A stretch of DNA of 64,000 nt, taken from positions 5,518,001 to 5,582,000 of the forward strand of contig CM076960.1 in NCBI GenBank assembly GCA_039566865.1, in the 5' to 3' direction. Numbering within the stretch: position 1 is the stretch's first letter; each line of letters begins with the position of its first letter. This document shows, piece by piece, positions 24,401 to 33,000 of this stretch. The notes under the pieces were generated by a model that made no database searches, was not told the origin of the DNA, and was given only the letters and a program-made list of their open reading frames with translations. The position numbers and the translations under genes are program-made. Source of the stretch: Aurelia coerulea (taxonomy: Eukaryota > Cnidaria > Scyphozoa > Semaeostomeae > Ulmaridae).

Positions 24401-26515
24401 TTGGCAACTTAAAAGTGCAATTTCTCTGCAGTAGTTGGTCCGATTTCTATACGGATTTTTGTTCTGAATACCTCAAAGTGTCCTCTCTATGATAGGTGTG
24501 AAAGTTTTTGCATTTGCAACTATTTGTGTTTTGGCATTTATTCCATGCTCTGGATCACTGTGCGGAGCACAGGTAAAAGAGCAATGAAATACTCCAGCCA
24601 CACAATCCCTCGAATGGTGCAATCGAATGTCGGATTTCACATTTTGATTTATTACTTGATCCATGCATGTAAAACTCTAATTAGTGAAATTCCCCGTTGC
24701 ATTAAAGGCTCTATTGTATGTAATCCAACATTGCATTTTGGTTTCCGTAGAACATTCTGTGAAATACAACAAAACACGTAATACAACAAACAGTGAAATT
24801 CACCACAATATGTCACATACAGTTTGATTGCTTGGTTCTTGTAAGGCTCCATCGTATGTAATCCTACGTTGTATTTTGGTTTCCGTAGGACATTATATGA
24901 AATGCAGCAAAACATGTAATACGACAAACAGTGAAATTCATCACAATATGTCATATACTGTTTGATTGCTTGGTTCTTCTAAGGCTCCATTATATGTAAT
25001 CCTACGTTGCATTTTGGTGTCCGTAAAACATTCTATGAAATACAACAAAACACGCAATACAACAAACAGTAAAATTCACCACAATATGTCATATACTGTT
25101 TGATTGCTTGGTTCTTGTAAGGCTCCATTATATGTAATCCTACGTTGTATTTTGGTTTCCGTAAAACATTCTATGAAATACAACAAAACACGTAATACAA
25201 CAAAAAGTAAAATGCATCACACTATGTCATATACTGTTCGATTATTTGGTTCTTGTAAGGCTCCATTATATGTAATCCTACGTTGCATTATGGTTTCCAT
25301 AAAACATTCTATGAAATACAACAAAACACGTAATACAACAAACAGTAAAATTCACCAGAATATGTCACATACTGTTCGACTGCTTGGTTCTCGTAAGGCT
25401 CCATTATATGTAATCCTACGATTACATTGCATGGAATATTCTACGGAATGACCAATCTTACAAAGCATTACATTAATGCAAAATTACATATATGTTGTAT
25501 TACTGGACGATTACAAGGTCTGTAGTATTTTATCTATTGTACGATTACTCCAAGCGAAGTATTCTACGGAATGACCAATCTTACGATGAATTACGTCACT
25601 GTAAGATTGCATGCATGTTCTATTACTGCATGATTACAAGGCCTGTTGTATTTTTATTCTTGTACAATTACTCCAAGCGAAGTATCTACGGAATGACCAA
25701 TCTTACGATGAATTACGTTACTGTAAGATTGCATGCATGTTGTATTACTGCACGATTACAAGGCCTGCAGTATTTTAACTATTGTACGATTGCTTGGAAT
25801 GAAGTATTCTGCGGAATGACCAATCTTATGACGCATTACATTAATGTAGGATTACATTACATATATGTTGTATTACTGCACGATCACAAGGCATGTAGTA
25901 TTTTATTTTTTGTAGAATTGCTTTGAATAGAGTATTCTACGGAATGACCAATCTTACAAAACATTACATGGGTCAGGATCACATGTATTGCAGTATTTTA
26001 CGGAGGATTTTACGGCACATTACACGGCGTATTTCATTGCCCTTTTACCTGTGGAGGCTGCTACTCCCCTTCAAACAAACAAACATATTCACAAAGATCT
26101 CCGTTCCCTGTACACCCCCCTCGAAAACACACCTCAAGCAGGAATACTTTGCGACTTCCTTGCAAGGACATAACTTTCCTTCATTTCCTAGTTGTTTCTT
26201 TACAGTAAATTCATCATAAAAGGCCAGCATTTGGTTAACGTTTGGGTTGGTTTTTATTGCACTGATCGTATCAAAACCGCCATGCTTTGCTTTGCAATTT
26301 GGACATTCAATTTCTAGGACTGTTTCTTTGGTGGAGACCAAAACACCTTCTTTTACAAGCTTTGCATGTAAAATTTTTGCCAGGCATTGTTTACAAAACG
26401 AATGATGGCATTGTAAAGTCTTCGGAGCAGTGAAAGGATCCAGACACACTGAACATGTAACGATATCGGCCAACTTTCCTGCACTTCCGTCTGCGTCTGA
26501 AAACTGCGCCATCAC
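8560..26515 (-). CDS. TRIM-type RING/B-box E3 ubiquitin ligase, two exons visible
   Basis: Spliced gene: exon 1 26133-26515 and exon 2 8560-9473. Joined they give 432 codons of a tripartite-motif protein. The RING finger is C3HC4 with Cys21, Cys24, Cys36, His38, Cys41, Cys44, Cys71 and Cys74. B-box 1 is split by the intron (cysteines 116, 118, 126, 129, 132, 134, 137, then His152 and His160). B-box 2 is canonical (Cys173, His176, Cys184, Cys187, Cys192, Cys195, His200, His203). A helical coiled-coil region runs about 205-310. TRIM proteins ubiquitinate substrates and oligomerise by the coiled coil. Exon 1 ends phase 2 and exon 2 opens with the completing base, finishing a B-box, so the 16.7-kb intron is well supported. 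The C-terminal domain that would name the subfamily is missing. Confidence 0.85.
9474..9530. other. start of the 16.7-kb TRIM intron
   Basis: On the minus strand this is the 3' end of the intron, with the pyrimidine-rich acceptor TTTTGCAG. The entire stretch 9474-26132 is intronic to the TRIM gene and filled with mobile elements listed separately. Confidence 0.7.
9531..10044. mobile_element. 514-bp MITE, GGTGTCC termini, TA duplication
   Basis: Left end TA|CCAGGTGTCCTAAAAAA, right end TTTTTTGGGACACCCGG|TA. The ends are inverted repeats of about 18 bp bounded by TA, as expected for Tc1/mariner-like insertions. No coding capacity. Related elements lie at 39795-40384 and 58697-59432, with single ends near 30329 and 47702. 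Confidence 0.8.
10130..10977. mobile_element. 848-bp piggyBac-like MITE, TTAA duplication
   Basis: Ends are TTAA|CCCTAATCCATATGGG and CCCATATGGATTAGGG|TTAA, a perfect 16-bp terminal inverted repeat with a TTAA duplication (10126-10129 and 10978-10981). TTAA target and CCC-start termini are the signature of piggyBac. Inside there is no transposase; short sequences with TGACGTCA motifs are present. Non-autonomous. Confidence 0.9.
10978..12776. other. intronic sequence, nothing recognised
   Basis: Open frames at 11038-11343 and 11449-11850 have no recognisable domain, no splice context and no repeat family; I regard them as chance. Short CATCGTC-type repeats occur near 12430. GGCACTACGGC-like repeats occur near 12580-12640. 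Confidence 0.5.
12777..13090. mobile_element. fragment of the GTACTTCGGGG transposon
   Basis: Contains CCACTTCGGAGTTAGCGATA followed by GCGGTATTGCGGTATT-type repeats and then a segment matching, in reverse orientation, the right part of the element at 45537-47572 (the stretch around 47340-47470, sharing the AACTTCATGCAATGCCATTT-like segment). One end only. Confidence 0.65.
13633..13882. mobile_element. 250-bp PIF/Harbinger-type MITE
   Basis: Left TAA|GAGGCCCTTTACATGAG and right CTCATGTAAAGGGCCTC|TAA: perfect 17-bp terminal repeats with a TAA duplication. Subterminal repeats contain the self-complementary CAACCCGGGTTG family of motifs. A TWA duplication is the hallmark of PIF/Harbinger. No coding. 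Confidence 0.88.
13883..14818. other. intronic sequence with simple repeats
   Basis: No gene seen. A (GGAAA)n tract lies near 14456-14487 and a G run at about 14709-14719. Confidence 0.6.
14819..15315 (-). mobile_element. CR1-like LINE fragment, RT tail
   Basis: Minus strand reads pieces of the C-terminal end of a CR1/jockey-type LINE reverse transcriptase: TNFIIFHSPQHS, then KYVKFLGLLLEENLKYLS, then ELKILKLYDLFHLKLLTFVHE. The order is correct for a LINE ORF2 tail, but stops and frameshifts interrupt it. It probably belongs to the same insertion as 16290-16620, which holds the upstream RT motifs in the same orientation. Confidence 0.75.
15316..16289. other. insertion-like stretch between LINE parts
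   Basis: No gene seen. It contains a (GAAA)n microsatellite near 15365-15400. It interrupts the minus-strand LINE, so it is probably a later insertion, but I could not find matching terminal repeats. Confidence 0.45.
16290..16620 (-). mobile_element. CR1-like LINE fragment, RT core
   Basis: Minus strand encodes DLQKAFDMINHQILLNKLEY (motif A region), then VSCGAPQGSVLGPLLFLVYA (motif B), and, after a one-base shift, LFADDTT (motif C). These are the classic order and spacing of non-LTR reverse transcriptases. It is inactive. Confidence 0.85.
17240..18475 (+). pseudogene. LINE reverse transcriptase, degraded
   Basis: The plus strand encodes a non-LTR reverse transcriptase in three pieces. The first (17291-17548) has GAILMDLSKAFDCIPHDLL, motif A. 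A short duplication near 17520-17535 breaks the frame at the PQGSVLGP motif B. The second (17542-18153) has NYADDNTISAYA, motif C with YADD. The third (18154-18472) has stops and ends with GPECQCNACRF, a cysteine-bearing C-terminus common in LINEs of aquatic invertebrates. It is inactive. Confidence 0.9.
18480..18775. mobile_element. ~296-bp palindromic MITE, CAAGGCT-rich
   Basis: Left CCTGTACAAAAATACAAGGC and right GCCTTGTATTTTCGTACAGG form 20-bp terminal inverted repeats. The interior is crowded with CAAGGCT and its complement, so the whole element is self-complementary. It sits in the 3' untranslated part of the LINE. A second member is at 36164-36638. Confidence 0.85.
18776..19020 (+). 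mobile_element. LINE 3' tail
   Basis: AT-rich sequence following the MITE, ending in a poly(A)-like run (AAAAAAAA near 19007-19014) just before the flanking inverted repeat. This is most simply the remaining 3' end of the LINE at 17240-18475. Confidence 0.6.
19700..22650. mobile_element. 2951-bp palindromic element with 9-bp duplication and internal array
   Basis: Termini GGCTTATTGTAATTTGCGAA and its complement. Perfect target duplication TTTCCGGTG at 19691-19699 and 22651-22659. Two near-identical arms of about 560-600 bp (19700-20250 and 22045-22650) are inverted around a 176-bp tandem array. Open frames in the arms occur in both copies and resemble no protein I know, so I treat them as chance. 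The 9-bp duplication would fit a Mutator-like origin, as inference. Confidence 0.92.
20240..22045. repeat. 176-bp tandem array, about 10 units
   Basis: The phrase GGGACCGTTTGTTG recurs at 20256, 20432, 20608, 20784, 20961, 21137, 21313, 21489, 21665, 21842 and 22018, a period of 176-177 bp. Each unit contains the hairpin TTTTTCGCAAATTACAAAA ... TTTTGTAATTTGCGAAAAA, which is the subterminal sequence of the host element. Units differ by scattered single bases. Confidence 0.95.
24690..25425. repeat. 138-bp tandem satellite
   Basis: CTTGGTTCTTGTAAGGCTCC recurs at 24831, 24969, 25107, 25245 and 25383, a strict 138-bp period with about 5.3 copies. Reading frames in it are by-products of the repeat. 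Confidence 0.93.
25430..25970. repeat. ~123-bp tandem satellite
   Basis: GGAATGACCAATCTTA recurs at 25445, 25568, 25690, 25813 and 25941, a period near 123 bp with about 4.3 copies. It abuts the 138-bp satellite and shares short words with it (TGTAATCCTACG, ATTACA). It ends ~160 bp from TRIM exon 1. Confidence 0.92.
26133..26515 (-). CDS. TRIM exon 1: RING finger and start of B-box 1
   Basis: Starts with two consecutive methionines at 26515. The RING runs from about residue 21 to 74. The exon ends at 26133 with donor AG|GTGTGT, two bases into a codon, in the middle of B-box 1 (after KYSCL). The frame beyond the donor stays open on the genome but loses zinc ligands, which supports the splice call. 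Confidence 0.85.
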
Positions 26516-26912
26516 TCACTGTCTAGACAGGCTTCTGGTATGTGATCATCAAAGTTTTGAAGGAGCGCTGCAGTGCGTGGTGTGAAAAGTAGACTAGTAG
26601 CTTCACAAACCATTGACTATGTACGCTCCTTGGTATCTGTCAATTTATAGTAGGTCTGGCCAGTAGCAATAACAAACAACTGCCAAACTGCCAAACAACT
26701 GCAGCAGCACCATTGCGGAAGTAAAATTGCCCTCGTGACAGGGTTAGAGAATCGCAGAGCCTCCTTTAAAATACAGAAACCACCTTATGGTCCAAAGTCT
26801 AATTTGGCCTAACCCAAAAAAGAGGCAAGGAAAGGGGCAAGGAAAACTCATTCCTGAGGAAAGAGGCAGCAAGGCTTGCAACAGCAGTTCTGACAAACGA
26901 TCGACTGAGAGA
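26516..26912. promoter_or_regulatory. shared TRIM / ACAA2 head-to-head promoter region
   Basis: Only 397 bp separate the TRIM start (26515, minus) from the ACAA2 start (26913, plus). Both promoters and 5' untranslated regions must lie here, unless distant noncoding exons exist. I see no TATA box at a convincing distance. An in-frame ATG at 26787 would add 42 residues to the thiolase, but these are lysine-rich and unlike the family, so I prefer 26913. Confidence 0.6.
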
Positions 26913-27095
26913 ATGGCTTGCACAAGAGCTGTGTTTATTGTTGCAGCTAAAAGAACAGCATTTGGTACATTTGGTGGTAAATTGAAAGACACAACAGCAA
27001 CTACAATGGGATACTTAGCTTCTGTCGCAGCTTTGGAAGCAGGGAATGTTGATCCAAATCTTGTGGACACGGTTGTCTTTGGAAATGTGATTCAG
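26913..27095 (+). CDS. ACAA2: ACAA2 exon 1
   Basis: Codons 1-61, [15 protein letters not shown] through GNVIQ; donor CAG|GTAAAG, phase 0. Holds the thiolase N-terminal strand and the RTAFGTFGG motif. Intron 1 (27096-36023) is the largest and carries the 8.3-kb inverted duplication. Confidence 0.95.
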
Positions 27096-30000
27096 GTAAA
27101 GTCTGTGTATGTTCCAGGGATAAATAGGAAATGTTGCCCAATCGGATCGGGCAATGTTAGGTTGCCCATTTAAGGAAACAATCTGCTGTGCTGCCTGACT
27201 AGGAAAACCTGAAGATTTCAAGGCCAAAGATAATTTTATTCTTGTTTCCTCTTGAAACTGAGGCCAACATCAGCAGTAGTCAAAACAAAACTTTCTCCAA
27301 TTTTTGCCCTGAGAAGAATGGGTCTAAATATTGTTTAGGCTTTAGCAAGGAAATCTTACTTACTAACAGCCAGGTGTGCAGAGTATGGCACTTGCACACC
27401 GGAGATTTTCAATAGGCTATTCAAATTAGACAATAGAGAACAAAAGAAATTTCTTGTTGCACACTGGAGATCTCGTCGAAAAGTGCCATACTCTGCAGAC
27501 TGGCTATCAGCCCTGGTGCATTCCATGTAAAAACCTATGCCGAAGGTACCCCTGAACCCTAAGCTCTCGTACGCCAGGTATTTTCAGGAAAGAGAATACA
27601 CGTCATACATATTTATTTGACACATATGAAAGGAAACTGCTACAACAAAGTGCACAGATAATGCGCACTTGCTACCAGCAATTCGCACTCAGACAAATGT
27701 TGTCCACAAGTTTGGCAGACAGTACACACAGACAGGAACTTAGTGTGTAGGCCAATCAGATAACAGTATACTGTGTTCATTTGTTGCATGATAGCAAGGG
27801 ATTAACTTTGGTTTTAACACATCATCACACTGTTAACATTGCCCATGTCTCTTGAACTTAACACAGCAAGGGACCGGGATTCCTTTATAGTTATTAAGAG
27901 GATTATCTTTTCCATGGGTACTTAGACATGTTTCAGTAATGTTTTCCTCCGAAGTAATACAACTGCGGCGTCTAACCACCCATGCTTTAATCAACGAAAC
28001 CTATATTTATATATTATGAGCCTCTGTTGACCAAAGCAACATCATCAAGTCAAAGAGCACTGGGAAACAATGCACTCAGGTAACCCTGTCTAGCAAAGGC
28101 CTTCGATATGTACAACAATTCTGAAGTCGTAGTCTTTGGCTCAGTGATAACAAAAACCATTCATTCATGCTTAGCTTCCTTGCACACCTCTGTAGACCAT
28201 ACAGTAACTGCATAACTAATGATAATGTCTTGGTCTTACATAGCAATATTAAGAGAAAGGTCCTACAACATACCTCCGATTTCTGATTCCCAAACAAGGC
28301 AGAAAGCTGAGCTCTTTGCTTTGGACTAGTCAATATCTCAGGGACATTACCAAAAGGATCCAGGGCACTTGAAAGATCGGTGGTGAGAAATGGCCATTGG
28401 ACGTTAACGTTCATCTTCAGCCACAACACGAAAAGTAGTGCCATTAAATTAGCAAGGCACTGCCTAGTCATCTCAGTTTGAGTTATTACTGTATAAAGTT
28501 TTCACGAAGCACGCTTCTAAAGTTTTTTCCCTGTTATCCCGCCAAATTGATAACACAGCTCGGAGAGTGGATAAAAGCAGACAAATTCTGCTAACTTGCT
28601 CGTTCCTGATAGGCTGCCAGGGTTTCAAGGCTCCTGATTCGACAGAACAGCCCGCGCTTTTTAGGAAGTTGGATATCATTGGACGAAAAAGCAGGTAAAA
28701 CAGTGTGGTCACGGACAGAACGAATTGATTCTTACTTCCTGATTGGAGAGCCTTGAGTAAACCAGGAATCCCCCCGCATGCCGTTTCATCGTTCGGAATC
28801 ATCTTTAAGCCTCTCTAAATCTCTCACGCTCTGTAAACCGTCTCTCGCGCTCTGTAATACTCATCGACAAGATATGAGTAATATTTTAAGGAATGAACAG
28901 TTGGATGATTTCACAAGCAATGCAATGGCTGTGTTTTTGACCTAACAGAAAATAATTTCTCAATAACGACCGACGAAAAGCAAAATTTTAATTCGTCGTG
29001 TAAGGGCGCTTTTACTTTTTATGAACAAGAAACATGCTTTCTTACCCTTCATTCTCCTTTATTCACTTTGAGCTGTCTGTAGTTGTCTGTTGTTGTCAGT
29101 TGTTGTCAGTTGTTGTCTGTTGTTGTCTGTTACTGTCTCCTACTCTAAGATTGCCAAGACTTAAAAAAAAGAGCTCCATGGGCGAACCGCGAAAGTAATA
29201 AGACATATTTCTGATGGAGGTCATAAGAAACCTGCAGTTGCATGTTCTGTTGAAACTCAACTCTCAGATTCCAGTACTGGTTGATTAAGATCTATCGAAT
29301 GATGGTAAACGAATACGATTTCTCTACCCCTACGCTCCCATGTACAAAAGTTTCTTAGCTTTTTAAATTCAGATAGGGTTGCTTTGTAACTTTCGAAAAG
29401 TTGGGCCTACCGTTTCATATTTAGCGGTTTCTCACAAAAAATATCAAGTCCAGCACGTCGCAACGAGACTATGCTCAGTAAAATGGGCTTTGAACAGCAT
29501 CGTAAAGAGGGGGGGGGGGGGTTTGGGTTTCACGGGTTGTGGGTTTGGCCAATTTTAATGCTCGGGTCTCGCGATTTCTTTCAAAAATTCCGTTGTTTTC
29601 GGGCTTTCAAAGTCATACAGTCCCCGTAGTTACCTGAACCTGACATCGAAAAACTTGCTTCCGAATGCTTGAAACCATGGACCGAGGGTCAGTGAAAACA
29701 AAAATGTAGGAAAAAATCGAAGATTATTGACGAAAATTAAAATTCTTGGTTTCAAAGTGAAGCTTCGGGTTAGGAAATTTTTCCTTGCGGGTTCTCGGGA
29801 TTTTGCTAATTTTGGTCCGGGTTTGCGGGTTCTAGTACCCCCCCCCCTCAAACCCCCCCCCCCCCTCCGCAAGAGAGCGTAGAGGGCAATGAACTGGGTG
29901 TTATAGCATTTCTTTAACATCCTCATACATTATTCTATGTCTACCTAGTTTTGGGAATTTACCGTGTAAGAGTGCCTTGTTTCTTATGAACAAGACACCT

Positions 30001-33000
30001 GCTTTCATCCCTCCTTTTCACTTTGGGCTGTCTGTAGTTGTCTTCTGTTCTCGTCTGTTCTTGTCTATTACTGTCTGTTACTGTCTGTAACTGTCTGTTA
30101 CTGTCTGTTAAAACCACTTATAAGAAACTTGACTGTCAGATTGTCTGTTAGTTGATCTGTCAGCACGAGCATAAATCTGATTTTCGATTATCATGATAAT
30201 TAGAGTTTTCGTTTTCCAAAAATGAAAGGTAGTACAATGCACCAAAAACGTCAACAATTACCCCTTTGTGTGGTTTCCACATTCATTAGCGTTTACTGCC
30301 CTTGTGGATGCGTTCAATCAGACTATACTACGGGTGTCTCATAAAAGTACTCCCTTTTGACTGTAAAGGAAGCAAAAGATACGATGGTGTTGTTTTCGTT
30401 ACACAATATTTTTCATCAATTTTATGCTTGATATCTCCATGATACTTTAAGCGGCAGTAATTACTTCATACAGCGAAATGTCTTTGCAATCGTTTAGAAG
30501 TCTTTGATTGGTAAAAAATCTCGTGTCATATACCCTATATGCACATACATATAATTGTCCTGATGTACTGTAATAACACAATGTAAAAAAAGTTCTTCGT
30601 ACAACCAGAAAGTGACACTCACTTCATCTTTCCTCATACTGGAGAACGAGCATCAAGATCATTGCCAAGCATTTTTCCATAACAAACATCACAGTTTTTA
30701 GCTAACATTCCTATGGGCATATATTCATATAACTGTTGATTGATTGATGGATTCACATTTTGTCTGGTAAAAGAATCTTTGCAAATCTCAGGGATGTAAC
30801 TACCTCCCTAAACATAGGAATTCAAACTTTTTTTCAATGCTAACATTTGAGGTTGAAAATTCATACAGTAGCAAGTAAGCTGTAGACTCAGCCAGTATAT
30901 TATGTCATAACACAAAGCAGCAACACCTCTCCCTGTATGTGTTTATTTTTTTCGTTCTTGTTCTGTGCATAGTATAGTTGAATTGTAAGTGCCAGCCATG
31001 CATAGTGGAGACCAAATGACCCAGTGTTTTTCCCCGCTGTGGCTGGTACATAGGAATGTATGTAGTTTGTAGTTTAGATAATTTTTTCAAATCAATATAA
31101 AAAAAGCTGTAGACTGGAGTTTTTGCTCGAACAAATCAGATGCAAATCATTATGAATGAACTATATCTATATTCTTCAGCGACTTGTTTGCAAAGTTTGT
31201 TCAATCTATCCAATACACACATAGAAAATGCAAAATGCATGGTAAACAACGAAGGTAAGCAAATTGAGGACAATGGGTGTGCGCGCAGGCTAGGTCAAAT
31301 AGGAAATTTTTCCAAAAACACTTCGCAAATTATCAATAGGGTCCCCTGATTGATAATTTGTAAAGTTTGTTTTAAATAGCCCAGAAATGGCTGGGAACTA
31401 GTGGAGAGCATTGTGCCTCTGTGGAACATTGTAGAACACGTCTAATCAACACCGAATCTACTAGTATAAACTATTTTAGCCGGTGTTTATGATGAGACTC
31501 GGACATGTCCACGCGCTTAGACCCAAATACTTCGTTTGCCCCTAAACCAGCTTCCTTGGTGCTTTCTTCATCATAAGACCCAGCAACACCAAGTATCGGA
31601 CATATTTAATTGGCATTTTAGAAAAACTCGCCAATTTTCTAAAATGCCAATTGATAATTTGCAAAGTTTTTTCTGAAAGTTTCCTATTTGACTCAATTTG
31701 CTTAAATTTGTTGTTAACCATTCATTTGACATATTTTCTTTGTGTAGCAAAAAATTGCAAAGTTTTTGAAAACTTCGCAAATTATCACAAGCCTCTTCAG
31801 CCGCTTTGCAGTCCAAATTTTGTTCTGGGCATGTAACTGCTATTTTATTGCAATCATTCAAAGGCGTGGTGTAGAGCTAGATTAATAACTAGGGGGGCTC
31901 AGGTAGAAAGGTGGCACCAGGAAATTTGTTGTGGCCATACCTTTTACTTTGGCTTAGAATGCATCTCCCAATATCATGCTTGCCATTAGCAACAAAAAAA
32001 CTTTGATAGTTTTGTGACAACTGACAGTTATCCTACAAATCTGAGCACAAAGAACATTTTTAAAGAAACATCCTTTTCTTTGGCTCAGAAGGCATCCCCT
32101 GACTCCATATTTACCAGTGCCAAAAGGGAGGCTTTGATAACACAGTTCAATTATGTATAATCTCCTTCTAGCATTATTTGGCATTTCACGGAAAAATTCT
32201 CACCGAACCTATATACCCAGCCATTTCTCTTCCGTTTTAAAAGGTATATCGAGGACCATTTTTCGGAACTAGTGGCAGGGGCACCCCATACCCCCATCGC
32301 CTTGCCACTTATGATGTCCGTTTGCACTTCTTTGTTCTATTGTCATTTGCACTTGTGTCTTTCTGAAGCCATTTTGATGTAACATTGGTGGCATCCCATA
32401 GATGTACAGGAGGGAGGCCCATTTATGCTTATAAACATCAAGGAAGATGAGAGCTTGACAATCATTGAAAATCTCATCTTGGTGCAAACCAAAAACCAGG
32501 ATCTTTTCTTTAAAAAGAATATAACATTACCTTGTTCTGTCATTTTTGTCATAATAAACAAATTAAGAAAATCAAAATTTCTTCAGAATAACTAGGGGCC
32601 CCAAAATTACGGAGAAAATAACTAGGGGGCTGAGCCCCCCTGAGCCCCCCCAGCTCTACACCACTGTTCAAAGGAGCTCACCGGGAGCTCAGCAAGTTAA
32701 AAGTGAATCTTACAAGGGTTTTGAAATTTTTGTGAGTCGTGTTTCGATCTGCAAACCAAATGTGTCATTTTGTGTCTCATGAACCAAGATCATCACAGAT
32801 GAACCTAGTTTATCAAACTGAAATTCTAATTATCATGCGATAATCGACAATCAGAGTTATGCTTATGCTGACAGAAAAACTACAGACAATCTGACAGTCA
32901 AGTTTCACACTATGGAACATATGGGCCCAAATGGGTGGATAATCCTATACTGGGTGGGTTACGATCTTATACTGGGTGGGTTATGATCTTATACTGGGTG

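Larger units (their letters stand above)
19488..24567. mobile_element. old long-TIR transposon, split by a later insertion
   Basis: Left terminal repeat: 19488-19699 plus its continuation 22660-22917. Right terminal repeat: about 24105-24567. Together they match as inverted copies over roughly 460 bp, for example GGAGCACAGTGATCC at the left against its complement at 24553, and CTTTTGAAATGGGCCTAAAC at 22668 against its complement near 24341-24360. The internal region 22918-24104 has no recognisable transposase, so this is a non-autonomous or decayed element. The left repeat is cut by the element at 19700-22650. Confidence 0.85.

Noticed and set aside
24652..25926. ORFs in the 138- and 123-bp satellites
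   Set aside because: Open frames repeat with the satellite period and have no protein resemblance.
26787..26912. upstream in-frame ATG for the thiolase
   Set aside because: The added 42 residues are lysine-rich and unlike any thiolase; starting at 26913 gives exactly the family length of 397.
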